64,000 nucleotides of DNA from assembly GCF_018882445.1 (NCBI RefSeq), contig NZ_JACVOM010000006.1, forward strand, positions 124,001-188,000. Direction: 5' to 3'. Position 1 is the stretch's first letter, and each line of letters opens with the position of its first letter. The notes under the pieces were generated by a model that worked only from the letters and a program-made list of their open reading frames with translations, was not told the origin of the DNA and ran no database searches. Source of the stretch: Polynucleobacter sp. 15G-AUS-farblos. GTDB lineage: Bacteria; Pseudomonadota; Gammaproteobacteria; Burkholderiales; Burkholderiaceae. This document shows, one piece after another, positions 1 through 10,281 of the stretch. The translations under genes were made by a program, and so were the position numbers.

Positions 1-1305
1 TGGTTGCCGGACTCCATGGAAGGCCCGACACCAATTTCAGCATTAATTCATGCGGCAACGATGGTAACAGCTGGGATTTTTATGGTGTCTCGTATGTCAC
101 CATTGTTTGAACTCTCTGATGTTGCTTTGAGCTTTATTTTAGTGATCGGTTCTATTACTGCGCTATTTATGGGCTTCCTGGGCATTGTTCAAACTGACAT
201 TAAGCGTGTTGTGGCTTACTCCACCTTGTCTCAGTTAGGTTATATGACCGTAGCTTTAGGGGTATCCGCTTATCCCGTCGCCATCTTCCACTTAATGACA
301 CACGCTTTCTTTAAAGCGTTGTTATTCCTTGCAGCAGGTAGCGTCATTTTAGGAATGCATCACGAACAAGACATGCGCAAGATGGGTGGGCTGTGGAAAT
401 ATATGCCGATCACCTGTCTGATGATGTTGCTTGGTAACCTTGCTCTGATCGGTACGCCGTTCTTCTCAGGCTTCTACTCCAAAGATTCCATTATTGAGGC
501 GGTTGCTGCTAGCCATATTCCTGGTTCGGGCTTTGCTTATTTTGCGGTAATGGCTAGTGTTTTTGTAACGGCCCTGTATTCATTCCGCCTTTACTTCTGG
601 GTGTTTCATGGAAAAGCACGTTGGGGTCATGCAGACTCGCATGCACATGATCATCATGAACATGCAGAGCAGGGCGATGATCATGCCCACCATGGTTTAG
701 CTCCTGGTGAGAAGCCACATGAGTCTCCTTGGGTTGTAACTTTACCGCTGATTCTGCTGGCAATTCCTTCGGTCATCATCGGCTTTTACACCATCACGCC
801 GTTGTTGTTCGGGACTTATTTTGGTGATTCAATCTTTATTGATATTGCGCGTCATCCGGTAATGAAAGAGCTCGAGGATGAGTTCCATGGACCTGTAGCA
901 ATGGCATTACATGCATTTACATCGCCAATATTGCTCTTAGTGGTTCTCGGTGTGTTGACTGCAGCGATCGGATATCTCTGGGCTCCCAAATTACCAGAAA
1001 AGTTTGCCCAGACTTTTGCACCCATTAAGAAACTCTTTGATAACAAATACTATTTGGATGATTTGAATCAAGCGGTGTTTGCGAAGGGTCTTTTATGGAT
1101 TGGCGGCATCCTATGGCACCGCGGTGACCAGAAGGTCATTGATGGTTTCTTTGTTAATGGCAGTGCGCACGTTGTTGGTCGCTTTGCCGGTGTGATTCGC
1201 CATTTGCAATCCGGTTATCTCTATCACTACGCCTTCGCAATGATTGCAGGCTTAGCGGTATTGTTAGCTTGGGTTTTATACGCTTACCTGCCTTTTGTTC
1301 GCTAG
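1..1305 (+). CDS. nuoL: NADH-quinone oxidoreductase subunit L, 3' part
   Basis: This is the C-terminal 434 codons of the large proton-pumping antiporter-like subunit of respiratory complex I. The reading frame is open from the first base (W-L-P-D-S-M-E-G-P-T-P), which is the conserved core motif of this family around the broken discharge helix, so the N-terminal third lies outside the window. Multiple membrane helices follow, and the last ~100 residues carry the lateral-helix/C-terminal TM region expected of NuoL. An unusual His/Asp-rich hydrophilic loop is encoded at about 625-720. nuoM and nuoN follow in the standard order, 24 bases downstream. Identification is very secure; only the start is missing. 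Confidence 0.97.
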   Translation, partial: WLPDSMEGPTPISALIHAATMVTAGIFMVSRMSPLFELSDVALSFILVIGSITALFMGFLGIVQTDIKRVVAYSTLSQLGYMTVALGVSAYPVAIFHLMTHAFFKALLFLAAGSVILGMHHEQDMRKMGGLWKYMPITCLMMLLGNLALIGTPFFSGFYSKDSIIEAVAASHIPGSGFAYFAVMASVFVTALYSFRLYFWVFHGKARWGHADSHAHDHHEHAEQGDDHAHHGLAPGEKPHESPWVVTLPLILLAIPSVIIGFYTITPLLFGTYFGDSIFIDIARHPVMKELEDEFHGPVAMALHAFTSPILLLVVLGVLTAAIGYLWAPKLPEKFAQTFAPIKKLFDNKYYLDDLNQAVFAKGLLWIGGILWHRGDQKVIDGFFVNGSAHVVGRFAGVIRHLQSGYLYHYAFAMIAGLAVLLAWVLYAYLPFVR

Positions 1306-1329
1306 GCATTTGTTATTTAAGTAGCCATT

Positions 1330-2796
1330 ATGATTCTTTCTTTCGCCATTTGGACTCCGATAGTATTTGGACTCATTATTTTGTTTTATGGGTCTGAGAA
1401 GCCATCTGCTGGCGTTCGCTGGTTAGCGCTGGTTGGTTCTGTTATTGGATTTATTGCAACACTGCCTCTCATATTGCAGTTTGATATTGCTAATCCTGGA
1501 ATGCAGTTCGTAGAAAAAATCAGCTGGATTCCTCGTTATGACATTAACTATTACTTAGGCATTGACGGTATTTCTGTTTGGTTTATTGTTCTAACCGCAT
1601 TTATCAATATTTTCGTGGTCATTGCAGCTTGGGAAGTGATTGATACCAAGGTATCTCAATACATGGCTTCATTCATGATCCTTTCAGGATTGATGATTGG
1701 AGTATTTTGTGCCTTAGACGCTTTGCTCTTCTACGTATTTTTTGAAGCAACTTTGATTCCGATGTACATCATCATTGGTGTATGGGGCGGACACAACCGG
1801 ATTTATGCGGCATTCAAGTTCTTCTTGTATACCTTGTTAGGCTCATTACTGACTTTGGTTGCAATGCTCTATCTCTATAACGTAACCAATACGTTTGATA
1901 TCTTGGCTTGGCAAAATGCCCGCCTCGATATTGTTGAGCAGATCCTATTATTTGCCGCCTTCTTCATGGCCTTTGCTGTTAAGGTACCGATGTGGCCATT
2001 GCATACTTGGTTGCCAGATGTCCACGTAGAAGCACCAACGGGTGGTTCTGTAGTCTTGGCAGCGATTATGTTGAAGCTAGGCGCATATGGTTTCCTCCGT
2101 TTCTCACTGCCAATCGCTCCTGATGCAAGCCAATATCTTGGCCCCTTTATCATTTTCTTGTCTTTGGTTGCCGTGATTTACGTTGGTGCAGTAGCCTTAG
2201 TTCAAAAAGATATGAAAAAACTGGTTGCTTACTCATCTGTAGCCCACATGGGTTTTGTTACTTTAGGATTCTTCCTCTTCAGCCCCTTGGGAATTGAGGG
2301 CGGTATTGTTCAGATGATTTCTCACGGATTTGTTGCGGGTGCAATGTTCCTGTCTATCGGTGTTTTGTATGACCGCATGCATACCCGTCAAATTGCTGAT
2401 TACGGTGGCGTAGTGCATCGTATGCCGGCTTTTACTGCCTTTGCTGTACTGATGGCGATGGCAAACTGTGGATTACCAGCAACCTCAGGATTCGTGGGTG
2501 AGTTTATGGTGATTTTGGCTGCCGTTGACTATGATTTCTTTATCGGTATTTTGGCCGCAACAGCCTTGATCTTGGGGGCTGCCTATTCCTTGTGGATGGT
2601 GAAACGGGTATTCTTTGGCGCCATTACCAATGCCCATGTGGAGGAGCTCAAAGACCTCAATGGCCGTGAATATTTCATGATGTCAGTGCTTTCTATATGC
2701 GTCATTGGTATGGGTGTATATCCAAAACCGTTTACCGACATCATTCATCCAGCTGTTATTAATCTGCTCCAGCATGTTGCTGTGAGCAAACTCTGA
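1330..2796 (+). CDS. nuoM: NADH-quinone oxidoreductase subunit M
   Basis: Integral membrane subunit of complex I (488 aa, the normal length) that takes part in proton translocation in the inner membrane. About 14 hydrophobic helices are visible. The conserved functional residues of the antiporter family are present: a membrane Glu at about residue 139 (FFEATLIPM) and a membrane Lys at about 218 (AVKVPMWPLHTWLPD). The gene sits between nuoL and nuoN with short spacers and is surely part of the nuo operon. It starts with ATG. Confidence 0.97.
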   Translation: MILSFAIWTPIVFGLIILFYGSEKPSAGVRWLALVGSVIGFIATLPLILQFDIANPGMQFVEKISWIPRYDINYYLGIDGISVWFIVLTAFINIFVVIAAWEVIDTKVSQYMASFMILSGLMIGVFCALDALLFYVFFEATLIPMYIIIGVWGGHNRIYAAFKFFLYTLLGSLLTLVAMLYLYNVTNTFDILAWQNARLDIVEQILLFAAFFMAFAVKVPMWPLHTWLPDVHVEAPTGGSVVLAAIMLKLGAYGFLRFSLPIAPDASQYLGPFIIFLSLVAVIYVGAVALVQKDMKKLVAYSSVAHMGFVTLGFFLFSPLGIEGGIVQMISHGFVAGAMFLSIGVLYDRMHTRQIADYGGVVHRMPAFTAFAVLMAMANCGLPATSGFVGEFMVILAAVDYDFFIGILAATALILGAAYSLWMVKRVFFGAITNAHVEELKDLNGREYFMMSVLSICVIGMGVYPKPFTDIIHPAVINLLQHVAVSKL

Positions 2797-2806
2797 GTAA
2801 AAGCAA

Positions 2807-4306
2807 ATGCAAGCATTCGACCTATTCGCCATCCTGCCGGAACTCGTTTTACTGATTGTTACTTGTTTATTACTAGTCATTAGCGTTTATATTCGCGAAA
2901 ACCAGCCAGCTACACCGGGTGTCGAGCAGGATATCTTTCACACACCACGTGGTGTAGGTTTTGTATATTTCTTCACCATTATTTTGCTGGTTTATCTGAT
3001 CTTTGCTTTTATTGGGCGTATGTCGGATCCATCTTTGGTGGCGATGAATGGCCTATTTCAGTCAGATCCCTTTTCTAATTTGCTCAAAGCTTGCTCATGT
3101 GGAGCAGTATTGCTGAGTTTGATTTACTCAAAGCAATACCTCACTGATCGCGCTTTATTCCGTCCTGACTTTATTGTTTTGGCTTTGCTGGCTTTATTGG
3201 GTCAAATGGTTTTGATCTCTGGCGCCAATTTGCTTACGCTTTACCTTGGCTTAGAATTAATGGCATTGCCAACTTATGCATTAGTAGCAATGCGTCATAG
3301 CAGCGAGAAGAGTGTTGAGGCTGCGATTAAGTATTTTATTTTGGGGGCACTTGCTTCAGGCTTCTTGCTATATGGCATGTCCATGCTTTATGGCGTGACT
3401 GGCTCCTTGGATTTGATTGAAATATTCAAGGTTGTTGCTGATCCACGAATTAATCATTTAGTCATGGCATTTGGCTTAGTATTTATTGTTGCTGGCCTGG
3501 CGTTTAAGTTAGGTGTTGTTCCTTTCCATATGTGGGTTCCTGATGTATACCAAGGTGCACCAACAGCCGTCACCCTCATGATTGCTGCAGCCCCTAAGAT
3601 CGCAGCTTTTGCTTTGCTATTCCGCCTATTGGTTAATACCTTATTGCCGCTGATTGGCGATTGGCAGCCCATGCTAATTTTGTTGGCCTTGCTATCACTA
3701 ATCGTAGGTAACGTTACTGCTATTGCACAGACGAATATCAAGAGGATGCTGGCATATTCTGCAATTGCGCAAATGGGTTTTGTTCTCTTGGGTATGCTCT
3801 CTGTATTTGATGATCATGCATTTAGTGCATCGATGTTTTATGCCATTACCTACGTATTAACTACTCTAGGTACATTCGGCTTGCTCATGGCTCTCTCACG
3901 CAAGGGCTATGATTGTGAGACCCTAGATGGCTTGAAAGGTTTAAATAAGAAACACCCATGGTTTGCCTTTATTGGTTTAGTCATGATGTTCTCTTTGGCT
4001 GGTATACCTCCAACAGTGGGTTTTGCCGCAAAGCTTGGCGTGTTAGAGGCTTTGGTTGATGCCGAGCATACATTCCTTGCTGTGATTGCAGTGATTGCAT
4101 CTTTAATTGGCGCTTTCTATTACCTGCGTGTTGTTAAGGTGATGTACTTTGATGAGCCTGAGCATGAGATTTCTGTAACGGGTTCTGGCTTTGCTAAAGG
4201 CATCCTAGGATTGAATAGTATTTTGGTTTTAGCGATCGGCATTGTTCCGGCTGGCTTAATGAGTGTTTGCTTAGATGCTATGCGCCGTACTTTACTGGGA
4301 TCCTAA
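2807..4306 (+). CDS. nuoN: NADH-quinone oxidoreductase subunit N
   Basis: Last gene of the complex I operon (499 aa), the third antiporter-like proton-pumping subunit in the inner membrane. The conserved segment [19 protein letters not shown] lies around residues 236-254, and a Glu in the [12 protein letters not shown] helix corresponds to the family's conserved membrane Glu. It begins 10 bases after nuoM. A wobble-rich hairpin with a short T-rich tail follows at 4330-4358 and may end the operon. Confidence 0.97.
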   Translation: MQAFDLFAILPELVLLIVTCLLLVISVYIRENQPATPGVEQDIFHTPRGVGFVYFFTIILLVYLIFAFIGRMSDPSLVAMNGLFQSDPFSNLLKACSCGAVLLSLIYSKQYLTDRALFRPDFIVLALLALLGQMVLISGANLLTLYLGLELMALPTYALVAMRHSSEKSVEAAIKYFILGALASGFLLYGMSMLYGVTGSLDLIEIFKVVADPRINHLVMAFGLVFIVAGLAFKLGVVPFHMWVPDVYQGAPTAVTLMIAAAPKIAAFALLFRLLVNTLLPLIGDWQPMLILLALLSLIVGNVTAIAQTNIKRMLAYSAIAQMGFVLLGMLSVFDDHAFSASMFYAITYVLTTLGTFGLLMALSRKGYDCETLDGLKGLNKKHPWFAFIGLVMMFSLAGIPPTVGFAAKLGVLEALVDAEHTFLAVIAVIASLIGAFYYLRVVKVMYFDEPEHEISVTGSGFAKGILGLNSILVLAIGIVPAGLMSVCLDAMRRTLLGS

Positions 4307-4329
4307 ACAGACTCATTAGCTGTTACATA

Positions 4330-4358
4330 AGGGCTCCGTTTAGGGGTCTTTAATTTTT
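4330..4358 (+). terminator. Possible terminator after nuoN
   Basis: AGGGCTCC (4330-4337) can pair with GGGGTCTT (4343-4350) through several G-T wobbles, across a 5-base loop. TAATTTTT follows. The stem resembles the better terminator at 15646-15669. The T-run is interrupted, so this is tentative. Confidence 0.4.
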
Positions 4359-4426
4359 CGATGCCATCAAGATGACATTTCTTTTTTGTATGATGGGGTA
4401 TTGCATATTGAAAGGCTAAGAACTCG

Positions 4427-5026
4427 ATGACTGAAAAATCATTTAGCGATCTATCGGAGGGTGATGATCATCTTCGAGAGGACCGTATATCCGGCGAGGA
4501 TATATATGGCGGCATCTTTCTGAACATGAAACGCGATCAAGTTCGCTTGCCCGATGGTCAGCAGGCCGCTCGAGAATATTTGACGCATCCTGGCGCTGTG
4601 GCTATCGTAGCCATTCTGGATGATGGCAGAGTGCTTTTAGAGCGTCAATATCGTTATCCGATTGCTAAAGCCTGTATAGAAATTCCAGCGGGTAAGTTGG
4701 AGATTGGGGAAGACCATTTATTGTGCGCCCAACGCGAGCTTGAGGAGGAGACTGGATACACTGCCAAGCGTTGGAGTTATATCCGCCGTATCCATCCTGT
4801 GATTTCTTACTCTACTGAGTTCATCGATATCTATTTAGCTGAAGATCTGATTCCTGGTCCAAGTAAGCTTGATGATGAAGAGTTTTTAGATGTTTTTGCA
4901 GCCCCTCTAGAGCAGTTAATTGCTTGGGTAGAGCAGGGTGAGATCACCGATGTGAAAACAACAATCTCAGCTTATTGGTTAGATCGATATCGCAGAGGCC
5001 TAGTGAAGCCCCAGGCTATTAAATAG
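4427..5026 (+). CDS. NUDIX hydrolase, ADP-ribose pyrophosphatase type
   Basis: A 199-aa cytosolic NUDIX enzyme. The Nudix box (G-x5-E-x7-RE-x2-EE-x-G) is complete at about residues 89-111: AGKLEIGED, then AQRELEEETGY. The E-R-Q-Y-R-Y segment before it and the overall length fit the ADP-ribose pyrophosphatase (NudF-like) subfamily, which cleaves ADP-ribose to AMP and ribose-5-phosphate. Substrate is inferred from family only. It lies just downstream of the nuo operon and 63 bases before the DUF1178 gene, with which it may be co-transcribed. Confidence 0.88.
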   Translation: MTEKSFSDLSEGDDHLREDRISGEDIYGGIFLNMKRDQVRLPDGQQAAREYLTHPGAVAIVAILDDGRVLLERQYRYPIAKACIEIPAGKLEIGEDHLLCAQRELEEETGYTAKRWSYIRRIHPVISYSTEFIDIYLAEDLIPGPSKLDDEEFLDVFAAPLEQLIAWVEQGEITDVKTTISAYWLDRYRRGLVKPQAIK

Positions 5027-5089
5027 GTACTTTCAAAACGGATTAAAATGGGGTATTGAATTTGGTATTTTTGCCCCAATATAGGTCAT

Positions 5090-5575
5090 ATGAAAGTCTA
5101 CAACCTCGCTTGCCCCTTGGATCATCGCTTTGAAGGCTGGTTTGCCTCCGAAGAGGACTGTCTTGCCCAGCAAGACAAGGGCATTTTGGCTTGTCCTATT
5201 TGCGACAGCACGCAAATTACGCGTATGCCTTCAGCGCCTCATATTGTAAAGACTTCTTCCACTGAATTAGTTGTTCAAAAGGAAGGCACGGGTAATTTAA
5301 GCGGGGAAGTGATGGCGCTGACGGGTAAGGATCACTCCCAATTAGAGGCGCAGGTTCAGGCTGCCTTTTTGAAGGGGATGCATGATCTCATGGGCCGTTC
5401 TGAGGATGTGGGCAATGCGTTTGCAGAAGAGGCCCGCAAGATTCATTATAAAGAATCTCCTGAGCGCAGCATTCGTGGTCACACTACCCTGGATGAAGCT
5501 GAGTCCTTGAGAGATGAAGGGATTGATGTTATGGCTATGCCAATGATCCCGGCATTTAAAAATACTCTCCAATAA
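5090..5575 (+). CDS. DUF1178 family protein
   Basis: A 161-aa conserved proteobacterial protein of unknown function. The N-terminus has the family pattern (MKVYNLACPLDHRFEGWFAS) with Cys8 and a CPIC knuckle at about 35-38, which suggests a small zinc-ribbon-like head. The rest is hydrophilic and helical. No signal peptide is present, so it is probably cytosolic. It follows the NUDIX gene on the same strand. A hairpin with a T-rich tail lies after it at 5602-5631. Confidence 0.85.
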   Translation: MKVYNLACPLDHRFEGWFASEEDCLAQQDKGILACPICDSTQITRMPSAPHIVKTSSTELVVQKEGTGNLSGEVMALTGKDHSQLEAQVQAAFLKGMHDLMGRSEDVGNAFAEEARKIHYKESPERSIRGHTTLDEAESLRDEGIDVMAMPMIPAFKNTLQ

Positions 5576-5601
5576 GATTCCCACACAAATCCCATATACT
5601 T

Positions 5602-5631
5602 GTTAGAACGTCCTTTAGGACCTAACTTGTT
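5602..5631 (+). terminator. Hairpin after DUF1178 gene (possible terminator or operator)
   Basis: GTTAG (5602-5606) pairs with CTAAC (5622-5626), and GTCC (5610-5613) with GGAC (5618-5621), with a 3-base bulge and a TTTA loop. TTGTTTG follows, a weak T-run. It sits 16 bases before the ABC transporter start, so it could equally be a regulatory site for that operon. Confidence 0.4.
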
Positions 5632-5634
5632 TGA

Positions 5635-6396
<762 letters not shown>

Positions 6397-6419
6397 TTTT
6401 CATTCGATAGGGTTTATCT

Positions 6420-7073
6420 GTGAATTTTTACGACATCCTTGCGCAATTAGCGCAAGGAATCTCTTATACAGTCATTGTGACTTTAGTCTGTAGTGCTACA
6501 GGCTTAGTTATTGGCTTAACGCTTGCCAGCTTGCGGCGACTACAAATTCCTGGATTAACTCCAGTGATCGATACCTATACCTATATATTTAGAGGCGTTC
6601 CTGTTTTAGTACTTCTTTTCATGGTCTATTTTGGCCTTCCCAGTGTTGGGATTAAAGTCCCCCCATTAATGGCAATGGCATTGAGTTTAGGTTTGGTGAC
6701 ATCGGCTTATCTTGCTGAAGTGTTTCGTGGCGCATTTAATTCTGTGAACTCGGTTGAGATATTGGCTGGTCAAGCAATGGGTATGAGCAAATTGCAGGTA
6801 CTTTGGTACATTGATTTGCCGCAAATGTTGCGCTTCTCTGTACCAGGCATGATTAATGAATTTACTTCTGTGCTGAAATATTCTCCTTTTGCATACACCG
6901 TGGGCATTCCAGAAATTACTAAGCAGGCCATTGCATTGACCTCGACTACATTAAGAGGGGTTGAGGTCTATTTTGCAGTAGGGCTACTGTATTTTGCGAT
7001 TTATCGAATCTTATTGATTGGCATACAGCTAGTTAATCGCCATTATCAAATTCCAGGGTTGAGTAAAGCATGA
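6420..7073 (+). CDS. Amino-acid ABC transporter permease (HisM/GlnP type)
   Basis: Inner-membrane permease of 217 aa starting at GTG (6420), 23 bases after the receptor gene. It has about five TM helices and the EAA coupling loop (EILAGQAMGMSKLQVLWYIDLPQ, about residues 111-133). It is homologous to the second permease at 7842, so the transporter is probably a heterodimeric channel for a polar amino acid. Confidence 0.92.
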   Translation: MNFYDILAQLAQGISYTVIVTLVCSATGLVIGLTLASLRRLQIPGLTPVIDTYTYIFRGVPVLVLLFMVYFGLPSVGIKVPPLMAMALSLGLVTSAYLAEVFRGAFNSVNSVEILAGQAMGMSKLQVLWYIDLPQMLRFSVPGMINEFTSVLKYSPFAYTVGIPEITKQAIALTSTTLRGVEVYFAVGLLYFAIYRILLIGIQLVNRHYQIPGLSKA

Positions 7074-7107
7074 TTTCGGATGATATTGCCTTGAAGGGAG
7101 CCTCTTT

Positions 7108-7845
7108 GTGTCTTTAATTCAGGTACGAGACTTGAAAAAGGTATACGGCGAGCAAGTCGTGCTCTCAGATATTAATTTTGATGTGCAAGATGGCGCAGTG
7201 CGCGTTTTGATGGGGGCTTCTGGTTCAGGAAAGTCGACGATTTTGCATTGCCTGAACCGCTTAGAGGATCCTACTTCAGGATCTATCTTGTTTCGCGGTA
7301 AAGAAGTTGCTGGCCCCGGAATAGATGTCAGGGCGCTTCGTAAGCAGATTGGTTTTGTATTTCAGCAGTTTGCTTTGTACAGTCATCTGACTGTATTAGA
7401 AAATGTGACCTTGGCGTTAAAAGTATTGGAGGGCATGAAAAAACCAGAGGCTAATGAAAAAGCTTTAGATACTCTAGCCAAGTTTGATATGACGATTCAT
7501 CAACATAAGTATCCTGCACAACTCTCTGGTGGGCAGCAACAGCGCGTAGCCATTGCTAGGGCGCTAGCTATGGATCCGGCAGTGCTGGTGCTTGATGAGC
7601 CAACTTCGGCTTTAGATCCGATCATGTCTCGTGATGTGGCAGATCTGATTAATCGACTTCATGATGCTGGCATTACGATGTTGTGTGTTACACATGATCT
7701 GGCGCTTGCACAAAACATCTCAGACACGGTGATGTTTTTGGATAAAGGCGTTATCCGTGCCGATGAAAAAATTTCTATTCTCATGAGTGATACATCTGAT
7801 CCAGATATACATGCATTCTTTGGCAATAAGGATGGCTTGAAATGA
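7108..7845 (+). CDS. Amino-acid ABC transporter ATPase (GlnQ/HisP type)
   Basis: Cytoplasmic ATPase of the same importer, 245 aa. Walker [10 protein letters not shown] is at about 36-44, the signature LSGGQQQR at 139-146, and Walker B VLVLDEPT at 159-166. The GTG start at 7108 is supported by a good AAGGGAG ribosome site about 8 bases upstream. Its stop overlaps the start of the next permease by 4 bases (ATGA), indicating translational coupling. Confidence 0.94.
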   Translation: MSLIQVRDLKKVYGEQVVLSDINFDVQDGAVRVLMGASGSGKSTILHCLNRLEDPTSGSILFRGKEVAGPGIDVRALRKQIGFVFQQFALYSHLTVLENVTLALKVLEGMKKPEANEKALDTLAKFDMTIHQHKYPAQLSGGQQQRVAIARALAMDPAVLVLDEPTSALDPIMSRDVADLINRLHDAGITMLCVTHDLALAQNISDTVMFLDKGVIRADEKISILMSDTSDPDIHAFFGNKDGLK

Positions 7846-8510
7846 ACGCTTGGAAGATCTTTGAAACAGATCTGATGATGCAGATGCCGCTCATTTTGGC
7901 GGGTCTGGTCAATACTTTAAAGCTTGCGGGTTTAGTTAGCGTTACCGGTCTTTTACTCGGGATTGTTGTTTTCTATCTCTCAATTAGCAAGAATTTTTTC
8001 ATCCGTACAGCCACTAATTCCTATATCTCATTTTTTATTGGGATGCCCTTAATAGTCCTATTATTTTTAATGTATTACGGCCTGCCACAATGGGGCTTAC
8101 GCATGGATCCCTTTACTGTGGCAGCAATTGGATTCACGCTGAATGTGGCGGCTTATAACGCTGCGTATATGAAAACCGCTTATAACGGTTTGAATTTTAT
8201 TCAGCTTGAGGCCGCTGCAGCCCAGGGTTTTAGTCCTTTTCAGATTTTCCAATTAATCACTTTGCCGCAAGTGCTTCGATTGTCGGTGCCCGCTCTAACA
8301 AACCAAGTGATTGGTAATTTAAAAGACAGCTCTGTTGCTTTCCTGATTCAATACACTGAGTTTTTTGCCCGCATGCAAGAGTTGGCTGCAAGTAACTTTC
8401 AATTCTTCAAGGCCTATTTACTTACGGCCATTGTTTACCTAGCGATGGTTTCAGTGATTGTCTTATTTGCAAGAGCAATTGAAAGAAGAGTGGTTTATCC
8501 AACTGCCTAG
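7842..8510 (+). CDS. Amino-acid ABC transporter permease, second subunit
   Basis: Second inner-membrane permease (222 aa) of the importer, overlapping the ATPase gene by 4 bases. It has about five TM helices and an EAA loop (LEAAAAQGFSPFQIFQLITL, about residues 124-143). A strong bidirectional hairpin terminator at 8550-8577 ends the operon. Confidence 0.92.
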   Translation: MNAWKIFETDLMMQMPLILAGLVNTLKLAGLVSVTGLLLGIVVFYLSISKNFFIRTATNSYISFFIGMPLIVLLFLMYYGLPQWGLRMDPFTVAAIGFTLNVAAYNAAYMKTAYNGLNFIQLEAAAAQGFSPFQIFQLITLPQVLRLSVPALTNQVIGNLKDSSVAFLIQYTEFFARMQELAASNFQFFKAYLLTAIVYLAMVSVIVLFARAIERRVVYPTA

Positions 8511-8549
8511 TTCATCATCTAAAGTTCAGATTAATAATTCATTAGCCAT

Positions 8550-8577
8550 AAAAAAGTGACCCGGAGGTCACTTTTTT
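8550..8577. terminator. Bidirectional intrinsic terminator
   Basis: GTGACC (8556-8561) pairs with GGTCAC (8566-8571) around a CGGA loop, flanked by A6 on the left and T6 on the right. It can therefore terminate both the ABC operon (plus) and mmsA (minus), which converge here. Confidence 0.92.
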
Positions 8578-8595
8578 GTCTGTAGCAGTTAACGA

Positions 8596-10116
8596 TTACT
8601 TTGAGGTTGGCATGACAAATTCAGCGCCTTTAGCAATACTTTCTGGCCATCGTTGCATCACACTCTTTTGCTTAGTATAAAAACGGACACCTTCTTTACC
8701 GTAGGCATGCATATCTCCAAAGATAGATTTCTTCCAGCCACCAAAGCCATGCCAGGCCATTGGCACAGGAATGGGGACGTTAATACCAACCATGCCTACT
8801 TGTACGCGGCGGGCAAATTCACGAGCAATATTGCCATCACTTGTAAAGCAGGCAACTCCATTGCCGTACTCACATGAGTTCACTAAATTGAGGGCCTCAG
8901 TAAAATTGGCAACTCGCAAGCATGAGAGCACTGGGCCAAAAATTTCTTCTAGGTAAATCTTCATATCAGGGGTCACATTGTCAAACAATGTACCGCCAAT
9001 ATAGAAGCCATTTTCATTACCTGGAACTTTGAGGCCACGACCATCCACTAATAGTTTTGCACCAGAAGCAACGCCACTTTCGATGTAGCCAGTGATGCGC
9101 TCCAGGGCAGCTTTAGTCACAATCGGACCCATCTCGGCATCAAGCTCCATGCCATTTTTAACCTTTAATGTTTTGGTGCGCTCAATGAGTTTAGGCATGA
9201 TCTTCTCAGCAACATCACCCACTAAAACCGCAACAGAAATTGCCATACAGCGCTCACCAGCTGAGCCATAGGCAGCACCAACAAGCGCATCAATTGCCTT
9301 ATCGATGTCTGCATCAGGCATGATGACCATATGGTTCTTTGCGCCACCTAAAGCTTGTGAGCGTTTACCAAAATGGGCGCACCGCTCATATATATAGTTT
9401 GCAATCGGTGTGGATCCAACAAAACTAATTGCTTTGACGTCAGGATTTTCAATCAAAGCATCAACTGCTTCTTTATCACCTTGAACCACATTGAAAACGC
9501 CATCAGGAAGACCGGCTTCTTTCAGTAGCTTTGCCATAAATAGGGAGGCTGAAGGATCTGTAGGGCTTGGTTTAAGAATGAACGTATTGCCACAGGCAAT
9601 CGCCATGGGGAACATCCACATTGGAACCATGACCGGGAAATTAAATGGGGTAATGCCGGCCACCACACCCAATGGCTGGCGCATGACCCAGTTATCAATA
9701 TCAGTTGAAACCTGCTCTGTGTAATCGCCTTTTAACAACTCAGGGATACCGGTAGCAAATTCTACAATTTCGATGCCACGTGTTACTTCACCTTGTGCAT
9801 CGGTAAATACTTTGCCATGCTCAGCAGTGATGATGGCTGCGAGTTCATCACGTTTTGCATTAAGTAACTCTAGGTACTTGAACATAATTCGTGAGCGGCG
9901 CAGGGGGCTTGTTTGGCTCCAGCTTAAAAACGCCTTTTGCGCAACCGCGACAACTTCATCGACCTCTTTCTTGCTTGCTAAGGCAACCCGGCGGGATACG
10001 GATCCCAAGGCAGGGTTGTAGACGTCCGAAAAACGGCCGTCTTTGGGATTTGTGATCTTGCCATCTACATAGTGGCCAATATCTTCTTTAGATACAAAAG
10101 CTTGTGGTGCATTCAT
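8596..10116 (-). CDS. mmsA: Methylmalonate-semialdehyde dehydrogenase (CoA-acylating)
   Basis: A 506-aa NAD-dependent aldehyde dehydrogenase that converts (methyl)malonate semialdehyde plus CoA to propionyl-/acetyl-CoA in valine and related catabolism. The catalytic Cys is at about residue 290 in SAGERCMA, which is typical of the MmsA subfamily, as is the N-terminal HYVDGK motif. Length is normal. It is monocistronic, divergent from the OYE-like gene, and ends at the shared terminator. Propionyl-CoA made here would connect to prpE at 24.4 kb only through metabolism, not through an operon. Confidence 0.93.
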   Translation of the reverse strand: MNAPQAFVSKEDIGHYVDGKITNPKDGRFSDVYNPALGSVSRRVALASKKEVDEVVAVAQKAFLSWSQTSPLRRSRIMFKYLELLNAKRDELAAIITAEHGKVFTDAQGEVTRGIEIVEFATGIPELLKGDYTEQVSTDIDNWVMRQPLGVVAGITPFNFPVMVPMWMFPMAIACGNTFILKPSPTDPSASLFMAKLLKEAGLPDGVFNVVQGDKEAVDALIENPDVKAISFVGSTPIANYIYERCAHFGKRSQALGGAKNHMVIMPDADIDKAIDALVGAAYGSAGERCMAISVAVLVGDVAEKIMPKLIERTKTLKVKNGMELDAEMGPIVTKAALERITGYIESGVASGAKLLVDGRGLKVPGNENGFYIGGTLFDNVTPDMKIYLEEIFGPVLSCLRVANFTEALNLVNSCEYGNGVACFTSDGNIAREFARRVQVGMVGINVPIPVPMAWHGFGGWKKSIFGDMHAYGKEGVRFYTKQKSVMQRWPESIAKGAEFVMPTSK

Positions 10117-10281
10117 AGTCGTTTGTGCTTATTATTTCAAGGGTGTTTATATAAAATGAAGTCGTTTGGCCGCGGTGGCCTGCAAGACTTCGCTGTCTCG
10201 TTTATTCTGCTTTTTACTATTTTATCGCTATAAGCCAATTTTGGTTATTTGTTCATATTTGCTAGTTTTTAAAGGTCTGCA

